Shown piece by piece: positions 27,201-34,426 of a DNA stretch of 64,000 bases. Every line of letters begins with the position of its first letter. The first letter of the stretch is position 1. The notes under the pieces are model-generated. The model was not told the origin of the DNA. It did not search any database and saw only the letters and a program-made list of their open reading frames with translations. The stretch lies in the NCBI GenBank assembly GCA_016933055.1, contig JAFGBS010000014.1, forward strand, positions 124,001 to 188,000, read 5' to 3'. The translations under genes and the position numbers were made by a program. Source of the DNA: Promethearchaeota archaeon. GTDB lineage: Archaea > Asgardarchaeota > Lokiarchaeia > Sigyniarchaeales > Promethearchaeaceae.

Positions 27201-27227
27201 GGTTTTTTCAGATTTTTTAAAAGTCAT
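24216..27227 (-). CDS. polB: archaeal family-B DNA polymerase
   Basis: The 1003-residue enzyme has all PolB motifs. The exonuclease motifs are VAFDIEVEV (Exo I), SFNGDNFDLNYLF (Exo II) and YNMIDSV (Exo III). The polymerase motifs are DFSSLYPTII (A), ALKVFLNSIYGVLG (B) and YGDTDSVF (C). It is therefore a proofreading replicative polymerase. Cys residues after motif A (NCFHPEC and HICSKR) are spaced like metal or disulfide sites seen in several archaeal B-type polymerases. The first ~120 residues are Lys-rich, low-complexity and absent from short archaeal PolB. The ATG at 27225-27227 has AAGGGGA upstream, so it is favoured over GTG 27251. It is monocistronic. Confidence 0.96.
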   Translation of the reverse strand: MTFKKSEKTSGKSKKKTKPVTAKNSLMRFIESDSEKNLKKSTKKEQVADFSSEKLPEKEKQLEKLQQMVEQKKKQDVPQKKTLSSQPNSVETLKKSDLTFYKKDTTPFGEQRFENPVEDRKGAAKAVYVENLIQNGEICSHMEQGILLTVEYSGKQNKAYARFYDINEKIIKFWIDNTNHRPYALHKEKKEKLEQIPELVNFSGFDGIETVEIEDLLHDEKIMVSKIYGKTPNDIGKKGDIQNDDPMTLSPNSIFNILARAGYNGAWEANIRYHHNYIYDRDLIPGLIYQIKDGSISPMELHTTPDLEKKLLKLFANEPEVFQEMARRYMKVFSYPIPDVRRVAFDIEVEVPKTGNLPEALIARERVTSISFAGSDGMNRVYVLWRDEVPIGTIIDEFPENAEIIYFEEEKDLITECFRILWNYPLVVSFNGDNFDLNYLFHRAKNLDLPNEINPIEIKRQGGLSLVDTNAFLKHSIHLDLYQIFANRSLKGYAFGEIYERNSLDDISKAFLGSEKIKHGTGEKFSPIDIATMELNTLAYYNMIDSVLTLELTQFGGNTVWNLLVYLMRITKLPLQDLFRHQISVWVRNIFYYEHRIRGYLIPRKSELAELKPGMGDEFEGGFVFDPVPGIHFNVSVMDFSSLYPTIIKSRNLSYETVNCFHPECQSNLLPNVPYHICSKRLGIFTIIVGFFRDVRVRWYKPRSLDKEVSPEERNFAKILQSALKVFLNSIYGVLGSVPFVLRCKPVAESTTAIGRYSIQQTARRAKEINIQVLYGDTDSVFLHSPSKEQIKEMAQWSKKKLDLDLEEEKVYQFLALSQRKKNYVGVYKGGNSIDVKGMSAKKSNTPPFIFKAFDEISGILKKITSKAEFEKEKAKIINITKSYLKRIGKSLEKNGFPIEDYAISTKLTKSISSYKKTMPQHVKAAMMEEKRTGIKIEAGEYISYVKTRDSEHVKPVSLASIQDIDVKKYQENLQNVLEQLLDALDINWEEIKGTKKLDAFGL

Positions 27228-27361
27228 TAAGTTCCCCTTACTAGTTACCACTGAATATTGGAAAATCTATCTATAAAGTATTTATTTACATGGAGTACAT
27301 GCAAAATTGAATAGAATAGAGAGTCAATTCTATATTAAATATATTATTAACCACTCAAAAA

Positions 27362-28618
27362 ATGGAAGATGAATTCGTGATGAAAAAAAGAGATGTTGTC
27401 ATAGTTAGTGCTTGTAGGACTCCAATTGGTGCATTTGGAGGGAGTCTGCGACCAGTTCAAGCACCTCAGTTAGCTTCTTTAGTTATGCGTGAGGCAATCA
27501 AACGTGCAAAATTACAGGATCAATTAGATCTGATCCAAGATGTGAGATTTGGGAATTGCTTAGAACCAGTTGATGCGATGAATGTAACACGCATTGCAGC
27601 ATTACTGGCAGGGGTTCCTAACTCGGTTCCCGCGGTTACCGTAAATCGTGTTTGTATTTCAGGAATGACTGCGGCTTTAGATAGTATGGTTTATATACAG
27701 AATGGATTATTGGACTGTTGCCTAGTAGGTGGAGTAGAGTCAATGAGTAATGTACCTTATGTGGTTCAAGAAGCCCGTTGGGGTCTGAGATTACAAGATG
27801 CGGCATTTGCTGATGGATTAATTCGTGGTTTGCAATGCGGTTCTATCTTCGTGCCTTATCCTAAAGATGGACCAGTCGAGTGGGCTCGTGGAAAACCCTT
27901 CATAATGGGTCAAACTGCTGAGTTTCTCGTTGCGCGAGATGGCTGGACACGGGAACAACAGGATGAAATCGCTCTACGATCCCATAACAACGCCGAACGG
28001 GCTAATACCGATGGTACTTTCAAAGATGAAATAGTACCAGTCACAATTAAGGACCGAAAAAAAGGAGAGATAATAGTGGATAAGGATGAACATTTCCGGC
28101 CGGGACTAACGATGGAACAATTAGCTAGGTTATCCCCTGCATTCATTCCTAATGGCACTGTAACCGCTGGAAATTCCTCTGGAATTAATGATGGTGCTTC
28201 TGCAATGATTATTATGGCAGAAGAAACAGCTTTAGAATTAGGGCTAAAACCACTAGCAAAAATTACGGGAATGGGAATGGGGGCTTGCGAACCGGAAATA
28301 ATGGGAAGATCTCCCGTTCCTGCGGTTCGTAATCTCTTGGAACGTACTGATTACAAAATAGAGCAATTCGAACGAATTGAACTCAATGAAGCCTTTGCAG
28401 CACAGTATTTGACAGTAGAAAAAGAACTGGGTTTAAATCGAGATATTACAAATATAAATGGTTCAGGAATCGGACTGGGACATCCGGTAGGTTGCACTGG
28501 AAACCGGATTATGGTTTCACTTCTCTATGAACTGATTCACTCGGGAAAGCAGACAGGATTAGCAACTCTATGCGGTGGAGGCGGGGTTTCCTCTGCTTGT
28601 GTGTTAGAAAAAATGTAA
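27362..28618 (+). CDS. thiolase (acetyl-CoA C-acetyltransferase)
   Basis: The 418-residue protein has the thiolase landmarks: nucleophilic Cys98 in NRVCISGM, the ELNEAFAAQ loop, the His of GSGIGLGHPVGCTG and the second Cys of LCGGGGVSSA. Length and motifs fit a degradative or biosynthetic acetoacetyl-CoA thiolase rather than SCP2-type archaeal thiolase (which lacks the C-terminal CxG). It condenses two acetyl-CoA or cleaves beta-ketoacyl-CoA in the cytosol. Start at ATG 27362, with a TTAAATATATT element about 25 bases upstream compatible with a leaderless transcript; ATG 27380 is an alternative. Its end lies 3 bases from the convergent MBL gene. No HMG-CoA synthase or DUF35 partner is adjacent. 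Confidence 0.93.
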   Translation: MEDEFVMKKRDVVIVSACRTPIGAFGGSLRPVQAPQLASLVMREAIKRAKLQDQLDLIQDVRFGNCLEPVDAMNVTRIAALLAGVPNSVPAVTVNRVCISGMTAALDSMVYIQNGLLDCCLVGGVESMSNVPYVVQEARWGLRLQDAAFADGLIRGLQCGSIFVPYPKDGPVEWARGKPFIMGQTAEFLVARDGWTREQQDEIALRSHNNAERANTDGTFKDEIVPVTIKDRKKGEIIVDKDEHFRPGLTMEQLARLSPAFIPNGTVTAGNSSGINDGASAMIIMAEETALELGLKPLAKITGMGMGACEPEIMGRSPVPAVRNLLERTDYKIEQFERIELNEAFAAQYLTVEKELGLNRDITNINGSGIGLGHPVGCTGNRIMVSLLYELIHSGKQTGLATLCGGGGVSSACVLEKM

Positions 28619-28621
28619 TTT

Positions 28622-29599
28622 CTAATATTTATTTTTTTTATATCCTAAATCTACCAGCATACCGTATACCAGAGCTAAGGCATTTCGGGTTGAAATACCT
28701 TTATAGACTTCTTTCAGATCTTCAGTCCGGTGGAAAGAAGAGCGTTCTAGAAACAATTCTTGTATTGTAGCTTCTACTACTGATCTTGTTGCTTTGAATT
28801 TTTCGTAGTTGTTCTTTACGAATTCCCGGAAGATGGGAACAAACTTTATTTGGTCCTCTACAATTAATTTTACATCTTTTAAGCTAGTTACGGCACCGTA
28901 ATGGCAAAATCCTGCGTTTTCTATTTCTAAACCTTGTATTTTCTTTAAGGATTGCATGTATTCCTCATAATTGAATTCAGTTGGCATGCTTGTAGGAAGT
29001 GTCAACAATTCTTCCTTATTAAAGAGCGTTCCTGCAGCCTCTCCAAAGTAGGAGAAATACGTAGAACCCTCCATAAAAATCGTTGGACAGACATGATCCT
29101 TGGTGTGCCCAGGAGTAGAAATTAAAGATAGTTCCAGTTCTCTCTCTTCATCCAGCAGAATTTTGGTATCAGGTTCAATTAATTGAAAAAATCGATCGGG
29201 AATCGGTTCCATTCTACCTACAAACTCTCCGTATGTTGATCTTGCTGCTTTAAGATGATTTTCCGGATGTTGCAGATAGGTTTTATGGAGTTCCGTAGCT
29301 AAGATCTTTATTTTTGGATTATATTTCTCTAATTTTGTGAGAATCTTCCAACCAGCTCCAAAGTGATCAAAATGATGATGCGATGGAATAAGATATTTCA
29401 CAGAATCTCGGGAAATATGATGTTTCCTCATATAAGAAAGTACTTTGCGATAATCATCTGAAGTGCCTACATCGAAAATAATCGTCGAATTATCCCAATG
29501 CAGCAAAAAACTACTGGTAATTTTACTCATACCATATTGATTTAGATCTATTAAATGTACTGATTCGATAAATTCTCCAGCAGTGGAAATGATTGGCAT
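28622..29599 (-). CDS. metallo-beta-lactamase-fold hydrolase
   Basis: The 325-residue protein has the metal-binding MBL signature SHHHFDHFGAG (HxHxDH) near residue 85, a second His in STPGHTKDH near 180, and a third in GFCHYGAVTS. A short Tyr/Phe-rich insertion (STYFSYFGEAAGTL) carries the Glu/Asp expected as bridging ligand, though the usual Asp of GD is replaced by GE. Helical C-terminal ~100 residues form a cap as in some lactonases and SAM-cleaving or flavodiiron-like hydrolases, but there is no flavodoxin domain. Substrate unknown. The ATG start MPIISTAG begins the first strand. The end of the gene is nearly fused to the thiolase, converging on it with a 3-base gap. Confidence 0.82.
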   Translation of the reverse strand: MPIISTAGEFIESVHLIDLNQYGMSKITSSFLLHWDNSTIIFDVGTSDDYRKVLSYMRKHHISRDSVKYLIPSHHHFDHFGAGWKILTKLEKYNPKIKILATELHKTYLQHPENHLKAARSTYGEFVGRMEPIPDRFFQLIEPDTKILLDEERELELSLISTPGHTKDHVCPTIFMEGSTYFSYFGEAAGTLFNKEELLTLPTSMPTEFNYEEYMQSLKKIQGLEIENAGFCHYGAVTSLKDVKLIVEDQIKFVPIFREFVKNNYEKFKATRSVVEATIQELFLERSSFHRTEDLKEVYKGISTRNALALVYGMLVDLGYKKNKY

Positions 29600-29732
29600 T
29601 ACACATTCCTTAATCTTTTCTATATAATAATTTTTTATAATCTGATTGTTATGGTATGTGTATTAACAACGTTATCATCATCTTTATGATTTATTTACAA
29701 CATACTCAAACATAACCGAGGATAAATAAAAT

Positions 29733-32654
29733 TTGAACCAGTCTCTCACACCCCAACTTAATGACGAAACCATCGATCTGATAGAATCCTATATAGCAAA
29801 CCGAAATTATAATGATGTAATTGACATTTGTATCCAAATCGTTCAAGAAAACATCAAAACTCCCAATAGAGAACAATTGTATGAAATAATTGAAAAAATT
29901 ACCCTCATTTGTGATAAAACTCCTTTTATTGTAGACACCCTTGTCCCGTATCTGGGAGAGTTTTTACAAGATTTGGATGAATGGCTAAGAACGGAATCCC
30001 TAATAATTACGGAAAGAATTAGTAAATATCGCCCCAACGTGTTAATTGAATTCATCCCCCTAATCACCAATCGATTACAAGATGAAGATCAAAACAACCG
30101 TGAGATTGCTCTGAACATAATTGGAAATTTAAGTTTAAACCTACATCTTGATCGAGAGAATTTATTTATCTTTATCCTGAATATGATGCAAGATAAATCA
30201 TGGAAAATACGAATACGAGCAATCCAAATCAGTGAACAACTCCTAAAGAAAGAAAAAATACCAAATAAGAATCTTTTTCAAAAATATGTAGAAGGGATAT
30301 CCAAATTAGTAGGAGATGAGGATGAGGAAGTCCAAGGTACTGCAATAGAAACACTCAAAAATATCAGTTTCTTGTTGGATTCCGAATCCTTTCTACAGAT
30401 TACATCCCAGTTAGTAAATTCGTCAATTTGGCAAATAAGTGAGAAAGGAATTTGGTTGGTGGGGGAAGTAGGAGCAGATCAATATTCCAATGTATCATTA
30501 ATAGCCCCCAGATTACCTAATCTCCTAAATAATCCTAATTTAATGATCCAAACAAAAGTAATTGATGCATTGGTAAAAATCGGTCGTGTACATACAGAAA
30601 AAATACTGGAGATCATTTTTAACAATGTGCACACTAAAGAAAAGGAGATTTATGACGGTTTATTCGATATATTTTTGTATTTAGGAATAGAACGACCCGA
30701 TGCAGTTCTCCAGCGAGCCTTTGAACATTTAGAAGACCCAGATCGTTCAATTCGGATGTTTATTTCAGATGTTCTAAACAAATTCAAAGAGGAAGCTGTG
30801 GGCAAAATCGAGGAACAAGTAGCGTCACTATTTGCACGTTTACGCACTACTGATTGGCGACAGCGGCAACATATTGTGGAAATTCTAGGCTCACTCAATG
30901 GTGTTATAAAGGTCAACAGTATTGCAGTGTGGTCTTATCTCACCCTTAAATCGATCTCAGAGAATGAGGTCGATCCTGAGGTTAAGGACACCATCCATTC
31001 AGCATTAGAACGGATACAGAGTTCCATTGATGATATAGAGATAATTATTAGAGAAGTTGAAGTACATCAAAACTTCTTTTATCGTGAAATATTGGAATTA
31101 CAGAATTTACCAAAACAATTACGCGACAATATGCTCATCATTATCGAAAAAAACGAATTTCGGGAAGCATTATTGATTCTGGAACGAGAAATAAATAAAG
31201 CTATCAAAAAAATCGAATCATTTGGGGATCGGTTAGATGAATATGAATACAAAAGATTAGCTGTGGATTTAATAGAAGATTGGTCATATACTCGATTGGA
31301 TTTATTGGAGCAAATAGGAGACATAAAAAATTATATTAAAGAGAGTGTAGAAAATGCAAAACAGCGATATATTACCCAACTGTACGAGAAAATCCAACGA
31401 GTAAAAGCACGAATTGATGTATTGAAGTCTGAAATGGAAGACATCATCAATTTAAATTCCCAGCTAAAACATCTCATCCAAATAGGTGAAGAGGAACGTG
31501 CTAAGAAAAAATTGGAACACCTTGCATACATCCGAGATAAGATTTTTCGTTTAGAAGCAGAAATAGGACAAATTTGGATTGAAAATCTTGATTTTAAAGA
31601 AGAACTCAAAGATATTACTCTATATTGGGTTAATGCAAAAATTGAAGCCCAACAATTATTGTATTCCATAAGTTACAATCTGAAAAGTATCCATACCAGT
31701 TTTAAAGATAGTAAAAAACAAAAAAATGCACTAAAAAAGGAAATTTCCTTTGAACTATTATTAAATCAATATCAAAACTTAATTCTTCAGTCTAGCAGTA
31801 ACGTCCGTGATCAGTTCGAGCGGTTTTCCATTATCACATCCCCTGTTGTGGACGAAATTAAAAAAGGGAGTTATGATAATGCGACAGATTTGCTAAAATT
31901 AACCATTTCCCAAACAGTCACTAGTATTCAAGATTTTGATAAGGAAATCATAAAAATTTATGATCAATTAGATAAGATGGAAGGGGATTTTGAAAAATCT
32001 AAAATGATTCGGTCATATATGGAAGATTGGATTCAGATTAAAGATTCATTGATTGAACGTAGTAATGAATTTTTCCAGCAGACATCTCAAGACATCTTTT
32101 TCCATCGTATAATAGATCTACAAAAATACATCAATCCTATCCCTATTGATCTCTTAAGCAAACATTTGAAAACGGAATATACTGAATCTCAATTACTTGA
32201 AAAATTGTTTAAACTCATTGAAAATGGAACTTTACAAGGTAAGATCCGAGATAATAAGTTATACTTACCCGAAAAACATCCTGAATACGAAAATGTATTA
32301 CAGATTTCCAAAAAAATCGAAACTTTAGGTAATTTCGTTCATTTTAAAATACGGTTGCAAAATACAACACGTCACTTCTTGCAAAATCTATCAATATTAT
32401 TTTCTTGGCCGGTATTTATGGAACTCCAAGAAGAACGTAGTAAACCTAACTGGATGGAGATTAAGGAACTTCAAGCGGAAGAAATCCAAATTTTTAATTG
32501 GGTATTGAAATATCGTCACGATAACATGATTAAATCCTCTGAACGATTGGGAGTAACTTCAAGAATAGGAGAATTAAAAGTTATTATACGCTATACCAAT
32601 TTCTTCGGAGTTCAAAAGGAAATTCGAAAGGAACTTGAGGTGTTCATCCCATAA
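29733..32654 (+). CDS. HEAT-repeat/coiled-coil protein with winged-helix and Ig-like C-terminal domains
   Basis: The 973-residue protein seems to have four parts. Residues 1 to ~420 form HEAT-like helix pairs (repeated patterns such as NREIALNIIGNLSL and KIRIRAIQISEQLL). Residues ~430-770 are long amphipathic helices and coiled coil. Residues ~790-850 look like a winged helix (IPIDLLSKHLKTEYTESQ). Residues ~865-973 are beta-rich and start HFKIRLQNTT, like an Ig-fold or adaptin-ear domain. A HEAT solenoid ending in an ear-like beta sandwich is reminiscent of coat adaptors, but this rests on pattern reading only. TTG 29733 is the only usable start near the fold. It lies 62 bases upstream of selD. 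Confidence 0.72.
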   Translation: MNQSLTPQLNDETIDLIESYIANRNYNDVIDICIQIVQENIKTPNREQLYEIIEKITLICDKTPFIVDTLVPYLGEFLQDLDEWLRTESLIITERISKYRPNVLIEFIPLITNRLQDEDQNNREIALNIIGNLSLNLHLDRENLFIFILNMMQDKSWKIRIRAIQISEQLLKKEKIPNKNLFQKYVEGISKLVGDEDEEVQGTAIETLKNISFLLDSESFLQITSQLVNSSIWQISEKGIWLVGEVGADQYSNVSLIAPRLPNLLNNPNLMIQTKVIDALVKIGRVHTEKILEIIFNNVHTKEKEIYDGLFDIFLYLGIERPDAVLQRAFEHLEDPDRSIRMFISDVLNKFKEEAVGKIEEQVASLFARLRTTDWRQRQHIVEILGSLNGVIKVNSIAVWSYLTLKSISENEVDPEVKDTIHSALERIQSSIDDIEIIIREVEVHQNFFYREILELQNLPKQLRDNMLIIIEKNEFREALLILEREINKAIKKIESFGDRLDEYEYKRLAVDLIEDWSYTRLDLLEQIGDIKNYIKESVENAKQRYITQLYEKIQRVKARIDVLKSEMEDIINLNSQLKHLIQIGEEERAKKKLEHLAYIRDKIFRLEAEIGQIWIENLDFKEELKDITLYWVNAKIEAQQLLYSISYNLKSIHTSFKDSKKQKNALKKEISFELLLNQYQNLILQSSSNVRDQFERFSIITSPVVDEIKKGSYDNATDLLKLTISQTVTSIQDFDKEIIKIYDQLDKMEGDFEKSKMIRSYMEDWIQIKDSLIERSNEFFQQTSQDIFFHRIIDLQKYINPIPIDLLSKHLKTEYTESQLLEKLFKLIENGTLQGKIRDNKLYLPEKHPEYENVLQISKKIETLGNFVHFKIRLQNTTRHFLQNLSILFSWPVFMELQEERSKPNWMEIKELQAEEIQIFNWVLKYRHDNMIKSSERLGVTSRIGELKVIIRYTNFFGVQKEIRKELEVFIP

Positions 32655-32716
32655 ATTTTTCAATTACGCTTTTTTTTCCTTACTCAATCGATCTATGTGA
32701 TCGATAGGGAAACAGA

Positions 32717-33754
32717 ATGAATCCAGAATACCGATTAACAGCTAAAACGCAAATTCATGGATGATCATGTAAAGTATCAAAAGGTGCTCTCGAACGGATT
32801 TTAATGGGATCCGGGTTAGACTATTCTGCAGAAGATTGTGCCGTAAAACCGATTGGGAATAAGATATTAGCCACAAACGTGGATATTTTTACTCCCATTC
32901 ATGATGACCCTATTGTTCAAGGAGAAATCACCGCTTGTAACGCTACAAATGACCTATTTGCCATGAATGTGATTGATATCATTATGTATCTGAGTTTCCT
33001 CGGAGTCCCGGTGGATCAACCAGAAGAGATCACTCAAGGGTTAATTAAAGGTCAAAGAAATTTTCTGAAACAATTTGGCGCCGATATAAATGGAGGTCAT
33101 ACAATTATCAATCCTTGGCCGATATCGGGGGGAATTGTAGTAGGAATCGCGGATAAAAAGGATCTGATACCAAAACAGTTACGAACTACAGCCGATACAG
33201 GAGATTTGTTCATCACCAAACCGATCGGAATACAAGCAGCTATGGCAATATATCGTATACAAAAAGATGAGGACAATGTCCTAAATGAATTATTCCCAAA
33301 TGTGAAAAAAGTAACACTCGATAAAATGGTAGATACTGCGGTAGAAGTAATGCGGAAATCCAACCATGAGGTGGCTCACATAATTCGAAAATATCATCTC
33401 AGAAATGGCATTGCCAGTATGACCGATATAACAGGATTTGGTTTGAAACAACACATAGAAGAAATAGTCCAAGGTACCCAATTCGACATCTCGATAAATA
33501 CATTACCAATTATCGTGGGTACGGATAAAATATCTGATGGTTTAGGTTATGATCTCATGGGTGGATGTGCTGCAGAAACTGCGGGTCCAATGTTATTATG
33601 CATAGATCCTAATGAAATTGAACATGATGAAATCTTACGAGTGTTTCACAAGGAAAAAGTCCCGATTTGGAGTATCGGACAATATTTCAAAGGAAATGGA
33701 AAAGTGACCATCTCGCAAAATCCTAAGATCATTCAAGTAGAAAAAATAAATTAG
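32717..33754 (+). CDS. selD: selenophosphate synthetase SelD, selenoprotein with in-frame UGA
   Basis: The frame starts at ATG 32717 and reads 15 residues to a TGA at 32762-32764, then continues without a break to TAG 33754, giving 345 residues, the usual SelD length. The UGA lies exactly at the catalytic Cys/Sec site: H-G-U16-S-C18-K, matching HGAGCGCK of Cys-type SelD and GUGCK of Sec-type. Conserved ATP-site sequence follows, for example LATNVDIFTP, NATNDLFAMNV and GGHT. It makes selenophosphate from ATP and selenide for Sec-tRNA. The translation after the UGA alone would lose the catalytic site, so decoding as Sec is required. A SECIS-like hairpin follows the stop codon. Confidence 0.93.
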
Positions 33755-33827
33755 TAGTTCCCTATGAAGAGGGTGAAAACCGCTTGCGGGTAACTCTCGG
33801 AGGCTTCTGCTTGCAAAGCAGGAACTA
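33755..33827 (+). promoter_or_regulatory. SECIS-like RNA hairpin in the selD 3' UTR
   Basis: Right after the selD stop codon, TAGTTCC (33755-33761) can pair with GGAACTA (33821-33827). Inside, a helix GAGGGT (33769-33774) pairs with ACTCTC (33793-33798). An apical stem CCG (33780-33782) pairs with CGG (33787-33789) around a CTTG loop. The 5' strand before the helix contains ATGA (33764-33767) opposite GGAG (33799-33802), like the SECIS kink-turn core, and GAAAA lies at 33775-33779 opposite GTA, like the archaeal SECIS internal loop. A second 6-bp hairpin (CTGCTT/AAGCAG, 33807-33821) lies nested at the 3' side. It would recruit the Sec elongation machinery. The position fits known archaeal 3'-UTR SECIS; structure not computed. 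Confidence 0.8.
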
Positions 33828-33843
33828 TATTCTCTCTTTTGTT

Positions 33844-34257
33844 CTATATATACATATCTCTGTATGAATCATCGTCTTCCGATTCATAGTCTTCATCATC
33901 CTCTTCATCCAGGATCTCTTCAAGTATTTGCCGTAACTCAGGATATTCTCTCAAAAACCTCTTAATATCTTGAAAGTCCATCATATCAGGAGTAAGGGGT
34001 ATATCGTTCATTGAAACAGGAATTCGGATTTTCTTCCGTATCTTTACACCCTTTTGTTGGAGTAGATCAAGGTAAATTTTGATTAATTCTTGCTCTATCT
34101 CTGTGGCTTCCATTTCATAAATCTTTGAATCTGAATACTTATTTTCTAATTCAAGGAATCCCTTTTCCCTGAGTTCTTCATCCATTTCCACACCAGATAA
34201 TTTTTTGACAAAATCTTTAACCACTTCGAAATTTAGAATGTCTCTCCATGTTGCCAT
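33844..34257 (-). CDS. small acidic-tailed protein, unknown function
   Basis: A 137-residue protein that I do not recognise. The first ~85 residues look helical with alternating charged and hydrophobic positions. A short basic stretch follows (KIRKKIRIPVS, about residues 76-86), then a second helical segment (MMDFQDIKRFLREYPELRQILEEIL). The last 20 residues are almost pure Glu/Asp/Ser/Tyr. Start is ATG 34255-34257 (MATWRDIL). It converges on selD and faces aIF2-gamma head-to-head. The acidic tail could bind basic proteins or the Lys-rich aIF2-gamma N-terminus, which is speculation. It could be a regulator or chaperone-like adaptor. Confidence 0.5.
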   Translation of the reverse strand: MATWRDILNFEVVKDFVKKLSGVEMDEELREKGFLELENKYSDSKIYEMEATEIEQELIKIYLDLLQQKGVKIRKKIRIPVSMNDIPLTPDMMDFQDIKRFLREYPELRQILEEILDEEDDEDYESEDDDSYRDMYI

Positions 34258-34426
34258 TATTTATCTAGTTAATAAAAAAAATTATCACTACTAAACTTAC
34301 CTCTATTTATTTATTGGAAAATCGGCAAAATCGTAAAGTGAAATTAGTGAAAAAATCGATTAAATTTTTGAACAATAATGAATTAATCACATGAACGATC
34401 ATTGCATTAGTGGGTATTAATCAAAA

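Noticed and set aside
32677..32706. ATCGAT...ATCGAT palindrome ahead of selD
   Set aside because: A short repeat of a palindromic hexamer near the HEAT gene end; could be a weak hairpin or operator but there is no further support.
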